From the NCBI GenBank assembly GCA_033856195.1, contig JAWVFL010000002.1, positions 62,001-126,000 of the forward strand: a stretch of 64,000 bases of DNA, written 5' to 3'. Origin of the DNA: VRUE01 sp033856195 (GTDB taxonomy: Bacteria; Actinomycetota; Thermoleophilia; Solirubrobacterales; 70-9). The translations under genes and the position numbers were made by a program. Every line of letters starts with the position of its first letter. Position 1 is the first letter of the stretch. Positions 41,821 to 51,596 of the stretch are shown here, one piece after another. The notes below the pieces were generated by a model. That model was given only the letters and a program-made list of their open reading frames with translations, had not been told where the DNA came from and did no database searches.

Positions 41821-42645
41821 ATGTTCTCGACGCTACGCACGCGCTTCGGAATCCCCGGAGTCATCTCGGTGATGGCCCTGGTCTTCGCCATGCTCGGCGG
41901 CGCCTACGCCTCCCAGAGCTCAAACAACGGCGGCAAGGCGACCGTCTCTGCCAAGGCAAAGAAGGGCCCACGTGGTCCCAAGGGACCTAAGGGCGATACC
42001 GGCCCGGCCGGCCCGCAGGGCCCGGCCGGAGCGCCGGGCGCCAAGGGCGACGCCGGCGCCAACGGCTCCAACGGAGCTACGGGACCGACGGGACCGACCG
42101 GCGCGAAAGGCGCGACCGGCGCAGCAGGCGCAATTGGCCCGACCGGCTTCAGCGGTTTCACCGCAACACTGCCGTCAGGCAAAACCGAGACCGGCACCTT
42201 CGCCTATGCGGCCGAACTGGTACCGGGCAGGACGCTCTATGTGCCGATCTCTCTTTCGATTCCGCTGGCGAGTCCCTTGGGGGCAGGCAAAGTGCACCTG
42301 ATCACCGCCGACGGCAGCAAAGAGATAGTCGTGAACGAATCGACTCAGGTGGGTGAAGAAATCACCCCGACCGGTTGTGGCAGCGCGCTGACGCCAACCG
42401 GAACCGCTGCAAATCCAGCAGCTGCACCGGGCAACCTTTGTGTCTATGTCACCGCGTCAGAACCGGGCATGAAAGATCACGCCGGCTCGAACCTCATTGT
42501 GGATCCAAGTGTGGAATGCGAAGGCCTCGGATGCCTGACGGAACTTGGCGGTCCGGGTTCCGGCGCCGGAGTCAGCGGCGCCAGGCTTCAGGCCATCAAT
42601 AGTCCCGAATGGGGATACGGCACCTGGGCGGTCACCGCTCCCTAG
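41821..42645 (+). CDS. secreted collagen-like protein
   Basis: 274 residues. The N-terminus MFSTLRTRFGIPGVISVMAL with a hydrophobic run to about 30 is a signal or anchor sequence. Residues 49-112 are uninterrupted Gly-X-Y triplets (about 21, many GPK, GPT, GAK), a collagen-like triple-helix segment. The C-terminal ~160 residues form a globular domain with four Cys (TGCGS, NLCVY, VECEG, GCLTE), perhaps a trimerisation head. It heads the operon with proteins A, B and two C proteins and carries the conserved leader. Structural or adhesive surface role inferred. Confidence 0.85.
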   Translation: MFSTLRTRFGIPGVISVMALVFAMLGGAYASQSSNNGGKATVSAKAKKGPRGPKGPKGDTGPAGPQGPAGAPGAKGDAGANGSNGATGPTGPTGAKGATGAAGAIGPTGFSGFTATLPSGKTETGTFAYAAELVPGRTLYVPISLSIPLASPLGAGKVHLITADGSKEIVVNESTQVGEEITPTGCGSALTPTGTAANPAAAPGNLCVYVTASEPGMKDHAGSNLIVDPSVECEGLGCLTELGGPGSGAGVSGARLQAINSPEWGYGTWAVTAP

Positions 42646-42725
42646 CACTCCCGAGCAACAGACCCACTCCGGCCCCTGACTGGGCCGGAGTGGAGGCTCA
42701 ACCAATTCGAACAACAGGAGCACCG

Positions 42726-45700
42726 ATGAGACACCCAGGCAAGGACATTCACACCAAGCGCACGGCGGCCCGAGCCTTCTCGGCTCGCCTGGGCGCTCTC
42801 ATCGCGGCGCTGACGGCGCTCGGCCTCCTCGGCGCCGGGTCCGCCTCGGCCGCCACCTTCGAAACGGTCGACCACTTCGGCGGCGTGCTGACGAAACCAA
42901 GCGAACCCGGCAAATTCCCCGAAGAAGTGCAGCTCGACGGGGTCAGCGACGTAGCCGTAAACGTCACCGGAGTGGGTGGGGTGGCCCCCGGCACGATCTA
43001 TGCCATCGGTACGAATCCAGAGGAAAAGCGCATCGCGCGGTTCGCCCCCGACGGCAGCTTCGAAGAGGTCTGGGACCAGAATGGAAAACGGTGCGGACCG
43101 GCGACCGCCGACCCCGCTGATCCGAGTGTCTATGTGCATTGCCAGGCCATTGTCAATCATAGCTCCGGAGCACTGGGCGTCGACGTCGACCAGGCGACCG
43201 GGAACGTGTACGTACTGATTGAACATGTTGTTCAAAGCACTCTCGTTCCCGGCCTGCGTATCTACAACCCCGACGGGACCAAACTGATCGCGGAATTCGG
43301 CGAAGCAGATACAGGGGGGACGGTCGCGGAAAGCCCCGGCAAGCTGCACGGATCCACTAAGGGCGGAATCGCGGTCAACGACGCCGGCGAAATCTACGTC
43401 TATGACGCAGACAAAACCTTCTACCACCGGGTGATGGTGTTCAGGCCTGAAACGCCGGGAGACTACGAACACTACGTCTACGCGGGGCAGGGCAGCGACA
43501 TCGCCGCAGGGACCAATCCAACGGTGCTCGCTGCGTCCCAACCAGTGCTCGATTACGCGGGCAACGTCTACGGAGGCTCGGAATTCTACGTCGTCAAGTA
43601 CGACCCGGCCCAGCCCTCGACCCCGATCTGCACCCTCAACCTACCCGGGGGCGGCATAACCACATACACCGTCAACCCGGTCACCGAAGAGGTCTTCTAC
43701 TACTCCTATAAGAACCGCCAGATCCACCAGATGACCTGCAACGGGCAGGGCGAATTCGTCGAGACCTCGGCGTTCGGCATGGTGCCGCAGCGGGGGTTCC
43801 CGGAAGCGATGACGATGGACCCGCTGCGCAAATACGATCCCGGCCGGCCGGCCGGGGTGCTTTACGCGGCTACGCCGTTTGATTTTCCGTCGACCGGTTC
43901 CGGCGGCGAACCCGGCGCCGGCCCGCTCGGCTACGTCCTCGCCCCCGCCGAAGAAAACCCGCCGGAAGTAGTTTCTGAGTCAGTCTCAAGCGTGACCACG
44001 ACGACGGCGACGCTGCAGGCCCAGATCAACCCGAAAGGTTCGCCGACCGACTACGTCTTCCAATACATCACCGAGGCGGCCTATGAAGCCAACGACCCGG
44101 CAGACCGCTTCGCCGGGGCGAGTGAAGCGCCGCTGGGCGGGGCCGCGCTGGGCAGCGGGCAGGCCGCGATCAGCGCCGCGATCGCCGTTTCGGGACTCGC
44201 CCCCGACACCGCATACCGCTACCGGGCGGTGGCAACGAGCAACTGCGCGCCCGGCGAACCGGGGAAAGTCTGCGAAGGGGCCGGTGCGGCCCAGGTGCTG
44301 CACACCTTCGCCGCCGAAGCGCCGGGACTGGCGGACGACCGCGCCTGGGAGCTGGTCTCGCCGGTGCAAAAGAACGGCGGGGAGGTTTTCCCCTTGTCCC
44401 CCGGCTTCGCCAGCTGCGGCCCTGAATGCAAGCCCGGCGTGGTCGCCGACCGCTTCCCGCAGCAGAGTTCACCCGACGGCGAAGCGGTCGTCTATGAGGG
44501 CTTTCCCTTCTCCTTCGGCGACCACGCCCTGATCTTCAACCAGTACATCTCCAGGCGCACGCCGGCCGGCTGGCAGACGACGACCCTCAGTCCCCAACTG
44601 CAGGCCAGGGGCAACCCGCAGGGCTACAAGGCCTTCGACGCCGGGTTGACCAAGGGGCTGCTCTACCAGGTAACCACTCAGCTCACCCCCGATGCCCCGA
44701 GCGGGTACGCCAACCTCTATGCCCAACCGACGGCCACCCCCTCCAATCTCAGCGCCCTGCTCGGCGCCGCGCCCCCCAACCGCCCCGAAGGGCAGAGCTA
44801 CGTGCTCACCTACGCCGGCGCCTCGGCCGACCTCTCGCGGGTCTTCTTCGAAGCTAACGACGCACTGACCGAAGAAACGCCTTTCGCACCGGAAGCGATC
44901 GATGGGGGTGTGACAAAAAACAACCTCTACGAATGGTCCGCAGAAGGGCTGCGGCTGGTCAACGTCGCGCCCGGCAACGCCACGACCGCCCCGGGCGCGG
45001 CCTTCGGCACCAGAGAAACTCCTCCCTACGTCAGGGCTGCTCTGCACAACGCGATCTCAGCCGACGGCTCGCGCGCCTTCTGGAGCGATGAAGCCGGCCA
45101 GACCTACGTGCGCGAGAACGCCGAAACGACCACCGCGATACCCGCCCCGGGCAAATTCCTCGGCGCCTCGCCCGACGGATCGAAGGTCCTGCTCTCAAGC
45201 GGCAGCCTCTATGACCTCGAAACAGAAACCACAACCGACCTGACCGAAGGCAAAGGAGGCTTCGAGGGCCTCGCCGGCCAGGACGAAGACCTCGCGAAGA
45301 TCTACTTCGTCGACACCGAGGTGCTCGACGAAACGGCCAACGAACACGGCGACGTCGCCGTAAAAGGTAAACACAACCTCTACTCCCGGCAGGGAGGCGC
45401 GAGCACCTTCATCGCCACCCTGCTTGACGAAGATGGTCCGGCCGGCGGGGGCCGAGGGGTCTGGGCACAATCTCCGGTCACCCGCACCGCCGAGGCCAGC
45501 CCCGATGGGCGCTGGCTGACCTTCACCTCCCGTGGCAAACCGACCGGCTATGACAACGTCGGTGTCTGCGAATACAGCCCGGTCGAGCTGAAATACGTCC
45601 CCTCGGCACCCTGCCCGGAGGCATACCTCTACGACTCCGCCGCCGACAAGCTGATCTGCGCCTCCTGCAACCCCAGCGGCGAGGCGCCGCTTGGCCTCAC

Positions 45701-46268
45701 GCGCCTGCCGATGATCGAAGGGGTGGCCGGCTCCCTGTCCCAGCCGCGCTACCTGACCGACTCCGGGCGCCTCTACTTCGACAGCGGCGACTCGCTGAGC
45801 GCCTTCGACACCAACAACTCGGTCGAAGACGTCTACCAGTACGAGCCCGAGGGAGTGGGAACTTGCAAACGCGAAGGCGGCTGCGTCTCATTGATCTCCG
45901 CCGGGCACGAAGCGGTCGACTCCAACCTGTTCGACATCGACGCGACGGGCAAGAACGTCTTCTTCACCAGCCGTGACCAGCTCGTACTCAAAGACCACGA
46001 CGATCTGCTCGACCTCTACGTCGCCCGCGAAGGCGGTGGCATCGCCTCGGAAACCGAAACCGGCAGGGGCGAATGCCAGGGCGAAGCCTGTCAGCCGCTC
46101 TTCACTCCGCCGAACGATCCGACACCCGGCTCGAGCACCTTCGAAGGGGCGGGCAACGTCGATGAAAAGAAAGCGGCGAAGAAGCACAAGAAGAGGCACG
46201 CCAAGAAAAAGCACAAGAGCCGGCAGGGCAAGCGAGCCGCCAAGCACAACCGCGGAGGTGCCAAGTGA
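42726..46268 (+). CDS. large secreted double-propeller protein (module protein A)
   Basis: 1180 residues from the ATG at 42726 with AGGAG upstream. Signal peptide to about 42 (LTALGLLGAGSASA). NHL-like propeller at about 45-405; a fibronectin III-like domain at about 411-530 (TATLQAQINPKGSPTDYVFQYI); then a TolB/PD40-like region to about 1135 with SPDGEAVVYEG, ISADGSRAFWSDEAGQ, ASPDGRWLTFTSR and the Cys pair CASCNPSG (about 978). The last ~35 residues are almost all Lys, His, Arg and Ala. Its paralogue is at 58322. The gene for protein B overlaps its stop (GTGA). Function unknown; binding or structural role outside the cell. Confidence 0.85.
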   Translation: MRHPGKDIHTKRTAARAFSARLGALIAALTALGLLGAGSASAATFETVDHFGGVLTKPSEPGKFPEEVQLDGVSDVAVNVTGVGGVAPGTIYAIGTNPEEKRIARFAPDGSFEEVWDQNGKRCGPATADPADPSVYVHCQAIVNHSSGALGVDVDQATGNVYVLIEHVVQSTLVPGLRIYNPDGTKLIAEFGEADTGGTVAESPGKLHGSTKGGIAVNDAGEIYVYDADKTFYHRVMVFRPETPGDYEHYVYAGQGSDIAAGTNPTVLAASQPVLDYAGNVYGGSEFYVVKYDPAQPSTPICTLNLPGGGITTYTVNPVTEEVFYYSYKNRQIHQMTCNGQGEFVETSAFGMVPQRGFPEAMTMDPLRKYDPGRPAGVLYAATPFDFPSTGSGGEPGAGPLGYVLAPAEENPPEVVSESVSSVTTTTATLQAQINPKGSPTDYVFQYITEAAYEANDPADRFAGASEAPLGGAALGSGQAAISAAIAVSGLAPDTAYRYRAVATSNCAPGEPGKVCEGAGAAQVLHTFAAEAPGLADDRAWELVSPVQKNGGEVFPLSPGFASCGPECKPGVVADRFPQQSSPDGEAVVYEGFPFSFGDHALIFNQYISRRTPAGWQTTTLSPQLQARGNPQGYKAFDAGLTKGLLYQVTTQLTPDAPSGYANLYAQPTATPSNLSALLGAAPPNRPEGQSYVLTYAGASADLSRVFFEANDALTEETPFAPEAIDGGVTKNNLYEWSAEGLRLVNVAPGNATTAPGAAFGTRETPPYVRAALHNAISADGSRAFWSDEAGQTYVRENAETTTAIPAPGKFLGASPDGSKVLLSSGSLYDLETETTTDLTEGKGGFEGLAGQDEDLAKIYFVDTEVLDETANEHGDVAVKGKHNLYSRQGGASTFIATLLDEDGPAGGGRGVWAQSPVTRTAEASPDGRWLTFTSRGKPTGYDNVGVCEYSPVELKYVPSAPCPEAYLYDSAADKLICASCNPSGEAPLGLTRLPMIEGVAGSLSQPRYLTDSGRLYFDSGDSLSAFDTNNSVEDVYQYEPEGVGTCKREGGCVSLISAGHEAVDSNLFDIDATGKNVFFTSRDQLVLKDHDDLLDLYVAREGGGIASETETGRGECQGEACQPLFTPPNDPTPGSSTFEGAGNVDEKKAAKKHKKRHAKKKHKSRQGKRAAKHNRGGAK

Positions 46269-49081
46269 ACCGCCTGAAGACACCGATCGCCCTCGCCGCC
46301 CTCGCTCTCTCCTTGGCGATTCCGGCGGCGGCCGCGCAAGCCGACTTCGGCATCGTCCCCGGCTCGGCCTCGGTGACGGCGCTGAAGCGCGACGGCACCG
46401 TGGTCACCCAGGCGGGATCGCACCCGGCCCGCTTCACCGTCCACTTCGATCTCAAGGTCGGCGAAGACGGCAAAACCGAAGGCGGGGAAATGCGCAACAC
46501 CGTCGTCGACCTGCCGGCGGGCTTCATCGGCAACCCCCAAGCGGTGCCGCGCTGCCCGCGCCAGAAGTTCGAGGGCACCACGCCCCATTGCCCCGGCAAC
46601 ACCCAGGTAGGGGTCCTGCGGGCGATAACCGGCGTCGGTGAAATCAACGGCCCCGTCTTCAACCTGGTGCCGCCGCCGGGCATCGCCACCCAGCTCGGCT
46701 TCAGCACGATCAGCTTCAACTCGATGCAGTACGCCTCGGTCAGAAGCGAGGAAGACTACGGCGTGCACTTCTCGGTGCCCGACGCGCCGATCGAAGTCAT
46801 GTCGGTGACCGAGGAAATCTGGGGAGTGCCCGCCGAAAAAGGCAACGACCCCGAACGCATCTGCCAGAACCCCACCGGGGGCGGAGCCATCTTCGGCTGC
46901 TCCTCCGATGCGACCCTGCTGCCCTTCCTGACGATGTCGGCGAACTGCGCAGCGCCGCTTGAGACGCGGATCGAAGTCGACTCCAAGGACAACCCCGGCG
47001 CCTTCACGGGGGAAACGGTCAAATCGCTCGACGCGGGCGGACAGCCCACCGCGCTTGCGGGCTGTGACGCGGTTCCCTTCCAGCCGAAAATCTCAAGCCA
47101 GGCGACGACCAAGCTCACCGCCAACCCCTCAGGACTCGACTTCGAGCTGAAGCTGCCGAACCAGGGCCTGCTCAGTCCCGGCAACGTCGCCGAAACCGAG
47201 CCGCGCAAGGCGGTCGTCACCCTGCCCGAGGCAATGACCGTCAACCCCTCTCTGGCGGAAGGCATCTCGACCTGCTCGGAGGCCCAATACAAAGCCGAGA
47301 AGATCGACTCCCCGGCGGGAGCGGGCTGTCCGGAGGCATCGAAGATGGGCTCGGTCCACGTGCTCACCCCGCTGTTGGAAGAACCGGTCGAAGGCTCGCT
47401 CTATCTGGCCGAGCCCTACGCCAACCGCTTCGGCACCCTGGCCGCCGTGTACATGGTCGCCAGAGCTCCCGAACGGGGAGTGCTGGTGAAGCAGGCCGGG
47501 AGGATCGACTTCGACCCGAGCACAGGGCAGATCACCTCGACCTTCGACAATCTGCCGCCGATCCCGTTCAGCTCCTTCAAGCTGCACTTCCGCGAAGGAG
47601 CGAGGGCGCCGCTGGCGACGCCCACGGCCTGCGGGGAATACCAGACCACGGCGCGCTTCACCCCCCACTCGGCCAAAGACGACTCCGAAGCGATCACGAC
47701 GACGGGCTCCTTTCAGATCGAACACGGCGCCGACGGCGGCCCCTGCCCGAGCGCAGGGCTGCCTCCCTTCCGCCCGGGCCTCGTCGCCGGCTCCATCAAC
47801 AACGCCGCCGGGCGCTTCAGCCCCTTCAACGTGCGCCTGTTCAGGACCGACGCCGAACAGGAGATCGAGCGCTTCTCGATCAAGCTGCCTCCCGGCCTCG
47901 TCGGCAAGCTGGCGGGTATCCCCTTCTGCCCGGAGGCGGGGATAGCGCAAGCGATCTCTCGTACGGGCACCCACGGCGGCGAAGAAGAGATCAACTCGCC
48001 CTCCTGCCCGAAGGCATCGGAAATAGGCCGCTCGATCGCGGGCGCGGGCGTCGGCCAGGTATTGGCCTACGTCCCGGGCAAGCTCTACCTCGCGGGCCCC
48101 TACCACGGAAGTGCGATCAGCCTGGTCTCGGTAACAGCCGCCAAGGCCGGTCCCTTCGACCTCGGCACCGTGGTGATCCGCTACGCCTTCAGGGTCGACC
48201 CCGAAACCGGCGAAGTCTTCATCGACGCGACGAACTCCGATCCGATCCCCCACATCATCAGGGGCGTGCCGGTCCACCTCAGGGACATCAGGGCCTATAC
48301 CGACCGGCACGAATTCGTCCTCAACCCGACCAGCTGCAAGCGGACCTCGACCGCTTCGACCCTCTTGGGAAGCGGCATCGACTTCGTCTCTGAAGCAGAT
48401 GACCGCCCGGTGACCGTCTCCAGCCCCTACCAGGCGGCCGACTGCGCCGCCCTGCCCTTCAAGCCGAGGCTCTCCCTGAAGCTGAAAGGCGGCACCAACC
48501 GAGGCGCCCATCCGGCCCTGAAGGCGGTCCTGCGCATGAAGGGGATCGGCGAAGCGGGGATCAAAAGGACCGAGGTGACCCTGCCGAAGTCGGAGTTCAT
48601 CGAGAACGCCCACTTCAACACGATCTGCACCAGGGTCGTCTTCAAGCAGGGCGCAAAGCCCGGCGAAAAGTGCCCGGCCGGATCGATCTACGGCAAGGCC
48701 GTGGTCACCACCCCGATCCTCGACGAGCCGCTGACCGGACCCGTCTTCCTCAGATCCTCCGAGCACCAGCTGCCCGACGTGGTCGCGGCCCTTCACAACG
48801 GCGAGATCGACATCGTCTTGGTGGGACGCGTGGATTCGGTCAAAGGCAGGCTGCGCAACACCTTCGAAGCCACCCCCGACGCCCCGGTGGGCACCGCGGT
48901 GATCAGCCTCTTCGGCGGCAAGAAGGGCCTCTTCGTCAACTCCACCAACCTCTGCAAGGGCACTCATAAGGCCGAAGCCGCCTTCACCGGCCACAACGGC
49001 AAGGAGTGGGTCAAAAAGCCCGAATTGGTGGCACAGGGCTGCAAGGGCAAAGCGGCCAAGCGCCACAAGCGCAAGGGCTAG
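46265..49081 (+). CDS. large secreted repeat protein (module protein B)
   Basis: 938 residues from a GTG overlapping the stop of A (GTGA). Signal peptide PIALAALALSLAIPAAAAQA. The mature protein holds about four related units, each with a 'CP..(S/T)..G' motif: CPGNTQVG (109), CPEASKMG (355), CPKASEIG (581) and CPAGSIYG (803), followed by a 'G.(L/V)(Y/F)L' strand and paired strands (LEEPVEGSLYLAEPYANR, VPGKLYLAGPYHGS). It ends in a short basic tail (KGKAAKRHKRKG). No catalytic motif seen. Its paralogue begins at 61867 in the same position after A'. Confidence 0.85.
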   Translation: MNRLKTPIALAALALSLAIPAAAAQADFGIVPGSASVTALKRDGTVVTQAGSHPARFTVHFDLKVGEDGKTEGGEMRNTVVDLPAGFIGNPQAVPRCPRQKFEGTTPHCPGNTQVGVLRAITGVGEINGPVFNLVPPPGIATQLGFSTISFNSMQYASVRSEEDYGVHFSVPDAPIEVMSVTEEIWGVPAEKGNDPERICQNPTGGGAIFGCSSDATLLPFLTMSANCAAPLETRIEVDSKDNPGAFTGETVKSLDAGGQPTALAGCDAVPFQPKISSQATTKLTANPSGLDFELKLPNQGLLSPGNVAETEPRKAVVTLPEAMTVNPSLAEGISTCSEAQYKAEKIDSPAGAGCPEASKMGSVHVLTPLLEEPVEGSLYLAEPYANRFGTLAAVYMVARAPERGVLVKQAGRIDFDPSTGQITSTFDNLPPIPFSSFKLHFREGARAPLATPTACGEYQTTARFTPHSAKDDSEAITTTGSFQIEHGADGGPCPSAGLPPFRPGLVAGSINNAAGRFSPFNVRLFRTDAEQEIERFSIKLPPGLVGKLAGIPFCPEAGIAQAISRTGTHGGEEEINSPSCPKASEIGRSIAGAGVGQVLAYVPGKLYLAGPYHGSAISLVSVTAAKAGPFDLGTVVIRYAFRVDPETGEVFIDATNSDPIPHIIRGVPVHLRDIRAYTDRHEFVLNPTSCKRTSTASTLLGSGIDFVSEADDRPVTVSSPYQAADCAALPFKPRLSLKLKGGTNRGAHPALKAVLRMKGIGEAGIKRTEVTLPKSEFIENAHFNTICTRVVFKQGAKPGEKCPAGSIYGKAVVTTPILDEPLTGPVFLRSSEHQLPDVVAALHNGEIDIVLVGRVDSVKGRLRNTFEATPDAPVGTAVISLFGGKKGLFVNSTNLCKGTHKAEAAFTGHNGKEWVKKPELVAQGCKGKAAKRHKRKG

Positions 49082-49083
49082 GG

Positions 49084-49872
49084 ATGAGCAGAAGGGCGGC
49101 GGCCCTGGCCGCCGCGACGGCGCTGCTGGCGTGCGCGAGCCTCGCCGGCGCCAGTGTGGTCCAGGATGGCAACCTGCGGATCACCGTTCTCTCCCAGATC
49201 CTCCCCTACAAGCTGCCCAGGCACGGCACCGCGCCGATCGCCGTCTTCGTAGCCGGCCATCTCTCCGCACCCCATGGAGGCATTCCCTCCCAGCTGCAGG
49301 AGATGACGGTCGAGGTCAACAAACACGGCCTGCTGCAGTCAAAGGGCCTTCCCACCTGCCCGCTGCCGAAGCTGCAGCCGGCCTCGACCGAAAGAGCGCT
49401 GTCGAGCTGTGGAGATGCGGTGATCGGCTCGGGTCAGTTCTGGGCCCACATCGTCTTGCCCGACCAAGGCGCCTACGGAACCCACGGACGCCTGTTGATC
49501 TTCAACGGAAGGCAAGGGGGAGCGCCGGTGATCTTCACCCACATCTTCACCGCCAACCCCTTCTTCTCCTCATTCGTCATCCCCTTCGCGATCTCGAAGA
49601 TCCACCACGGGGCGTACGGGACCAAGCTCACTGCATCGCTCCCCCAAGCGCTGGGCGACTGGGGCTACGTCGATCGGATCAAGCTCACCCTGAGGCGCAA
49701 ATACCGCTACGGGGGGAGGGAACTGAGCTACTTCAACGCCGGCTGCCCCGCCCCTGAGGGCTCAAAGCGCACGGTCTTCCCCCTGGCGCTGGCAAGCTTC
49801 GATTTCGCCGATGGGGCCTCCCTGAGCGCGCGGGTTGAAAAGGCCTGTGCGGTTAAGGAGTTGGAGCGGTGA
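49084..49872 (+). CDS. secreted four-cysteine family protein
   Basis: 262 residues from the ATG at 49084, three bases after the stop of B. Signal peptide AALAAATALLACASLAGAS. It belongs to the same family as 18606, 49869 and 51645: GNLRITVLSQILPYKLPRHGTAPIAVFVAGHL, GLPTC, SCGDAVIGSG, LLIFNG, ISKIHHGAYGTK, NAGCPAP and a final KACAV. The four Cys positions are kept. Likely an extracellular beta-rich domain stabilised by two disulphides. Coupled to the next gene by a GTGA overlap. Confidence 0.85.
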   Translation: MSRRAAALAAATALLACASLAGASVVQDGNLRITVLSQILPYKLPRHGTAPIAVFVAGHLSAPHGGIPSQLQEMTVEVNKHGLLQSKGLPTCPLPKLQPASTERALSSCGDAVIGSGQFWAHIVLPDQGAYGTHGRLLIFNGRQGGAPVIFTHIFTANPFFSSFVIPFAISKIHHGAYGTKLTASLPQALGDWGYVDRIKLTLRRKYRYGGRELSYFNAGCPAPEGSKRTVFPLALASFDFADGASLSARVEKACAVKELER

Positions 49873-50639
49873 AGAGAGCTTTCTCTTCTTTGCTGATTTG
49901 GACGGTGGTGCTTGCTGCGCCGGCGGGGGCCGAGCTTTCGCAGAAGGGCAACCTCTTCGTTCACTTCGACGGCGGCATTTCTCCGACGGCGTTGCCTCGC
50001 AGCACGCCCGCTTCGATCGGGGTTCGCATCGAAGGAAGGATCCAGACGCTTTCCGGCGCGCGTCCGCCTGCGCTGCGACGCATCAGGATCGCCCTCAACC
50101 GAGCCGGTCGCCTCGAGACCCGGGGCCTACCGGTCTGCCGGCCGAGCGAGATTGAATTCGTCACCGGCTCCGAGGCGCTGGCCGCCTGCGGTGACTCGCT
50201 GGTTGGCGCCGGAGGCATCGTGGCCAGAACCGACATCACCGGTCAGGAAAACGCCCTGATCAGAGGGGAAGTGCTCCTCTTCAACGGGGTGGCGGACGGC
50301 CGCCCGGCGATCCTCGCTCATGTCTTTCAGCGGAAACCGGCGCTGATCACTCGCCTCGTCGTCTTCCACATCCAGCGCTCGAGCGGTGGCTTCGGCACGG
50401 TCATCACGGGCGAGCTGCCGCCGTCGCTCAATCGCAACGGCTACCTCACCTCGATCTTCCTGCAGTTGCAGCGGCGCTATGTCTTCCGGGGCCGCCCTAT
50501 GTCCTACATCAGCGCCAGCTGCGCCGCCCCGTCGGGATTCTCCGCCGCGGTCTTCCCCTTCGCGAGGGTCTCCATGGCCTTCTCCGACGGCCACACGCTC
50601 GCCTCGACGCTGACGCGCAGCTGCAAGGTGCGCGACTGA
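49869..50639 (+). CDS. secreted four-cysteine family protein
   Basis: 256 residues from a GTG overlapping the previous stop. Signal peptide LLIWTVVLAAPAGAE. Conserved family segments: GNLFVHFDGGISPTALPR, PPALRRIRIALN, GLPVC, ACGDSLVGAG, VLLFNG, ILAHVF, GFGTVITGELP, ISASCAAPSGFS and LTRSCKV. It is closest to the 51645 protein. Last gene of the collagen-like/A/B/C operon; a hairpin follows the stop. Confidence 0.85.
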   Translation: MKRAFSSLLIWTVVLAAPAGAELSQKGNLFVHFDGGISPTALPRSTPASIGVRIEGRIQTLSGARPPALRRIRIALNRAGRLETRGLPVCRPSEIEFVTGSEALAACGDSLVGAGGIVARTDITGQENALIRGEVLLFNGVADGRPAILAHVFQRKPALITRLVVFHIQRSSGGFGTVITGELPPSLNRNGYLTSIFLQLQRRYVFRGRPMSYISASCAAPSGFSAAVFPFARVSMAFSDGHTLASTLTRSCKVRD

Positions 50640-50643
50640 GCGC

Positions 50644-50671
50644 GGCCTGCCGCCGCTTTAGGCGGCGGGCC
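50644..50671. terminator. bidirectional hairpin between convergent genes
   Basis: An 11-bp stem with one G-U pair (GGCCTGCCGCC and GGCGGCGGGCC) and a GCTTTA loop lies between stops at 50639 and 50672. No long T run, so it may rely on stem strength. Confidence 0.6.
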
Positions 50672-51370
50672 CTACGCCGCGATCTGGCACCACGGCCGCT
50701 GCGATTTCAGGGCCGTCGAGAGCGCCTGGCGTTTGCCCCGCGTGCGTGCCTTGGCCTTGTGGTGAGCGGCTTCGGCGGCCCGCTGCGATGCGCGGTTGCC
50801 GAAGCGAGAGCGCCGCAGGCGAGCGGTGGCCCGCTGCAGCTTGGATTCCGCCCTGGTCAGGCCGGTCCTCGCTGACTTCGCTGCCGCGAGCGCTTTCGCG
50901 CAGCGGTGGGAGATCGAGGCGTAGGGGCCGAAGGCGCCCTCGCCGCCCTGCGTTTCGAGGACGTACTGGGCACCGTAGTCGAGGTTGGATACCACTTCGA
51001 CGTAGTACTTCTGCGGCTTCAGGCCGGCGGTGAGGGTGGCTTGCTCACCTTCCTCGATGTTCGTGGCGGTGGCCAGGGCGACCCCGGAGGCGTCCAGGAG
51101 CGTGAAGCCTATGTAGGAGATGACGACGCCGCCGCCGAGGTTCTTCAAGGTCACCGCCGCCTGAGTGGGTGCGGTCGCGTAGAAGTAGAAGAAGTCCTTG
51201 TCGTTCGCGGTTTCGAGCTTTTCGGCGTAGCTCTGCTGGTTGGCGAGCGGGCCGAAGGGGTTTTCCAGCGTGTCGTTGGGCTCGTACTCGGCCGCGGCCG
51301 GAACGGCCATCGCGGAGAAGGCGATCAGCGCGGCGATCAGCGCGGTTCCCCAGTCTCTTCGTCCCCACAT
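50672..51370 (-). CDS. secreted protein with a pre-peptidase C-terminal-like domain
   Basis: 232 residues. Signal peptide ALIAALIAFSAMAVPAAA, then YEPNDTLENPFGPL, the entry motif of PPC-like beta domains, followed by DKDFFYFYAT, GFTLLDASG and KYYVEVVSN. The C-terminal 90 residues are Arg/Ala/Lys-rich and helical, again a basic tail. PPC domains often accompany secreted enzymes; here no catalytic domain is present. Function unknown. Confidence 0.78.
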   Translation of the reverse strand: MWGRRDWGTALIAALIAFSAMAVPAAAEYEPNDTLENPFGPLANQQSYAEKLETANDKDFFYFYATAPTQAAVTLKNLGGGVVISYIGFTLLDASGVALATATNIEEGEQATLTAGLKPQKYYVEVVSNLDYGAQYVLETQGGEGAFGPYASISHRCAKALAAAKSARTGLTRAESKLQRATARLRRSRFGNRASQRAAEAAHHKAKARTRGKRQALSTALKSQRPWCQIAA

Positions 51371-51464
51371 GTGCTCCTATTGTAAACGTAGATGTCTGCC
51401 ATTGGCCTCAGGCATAGAGGCTTTCGGGTTGAAAGGCTTGTGCGATAAGGAGTGAGTACGCCTA

Positions 51465-51596
51465 CTAGCTCGAGTTGATGTCCGGATCCGTCAGCGCCGC
51501 CACATCGGCGAGATCCATCGGCCGGCCTCGAGCGAGCTTCATCTGGATCAAGTCATCGAGGCTCGCCACGGGCACGTCGATATTGCCGAGACGCAT
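51465..51596 (-). pseudogene. C-terminal remnant of a nucleotidyltransferase-like gene
   Basis: An open stretch reads MRLGNIDVPVASLDDLIQMK then LARGRPMDLADVAAL and stops. This is the typical C-terminal end of small nucleotidyltransferase (antitoxin-type) proteins, 'v.v..lddLi.mK.aagRpkDl.Dv..L'. The frame stays open a little further upstream (FELLRPST), but the catalytic N-terminal part is missing and the neighbouring gene begins at 51645. Probably a truncated leftover; a 43-residue product is possible. Confidence 0.55.

Noticed and set aside
42049..42165. Gly-X-Y coding repeats considered as a DNA tandem repeat or CRISPR-like array
   Set aside because: The periodicity is 9 nt from collagen triplets in an open frame; there are no spacers or conserved direct repeats.
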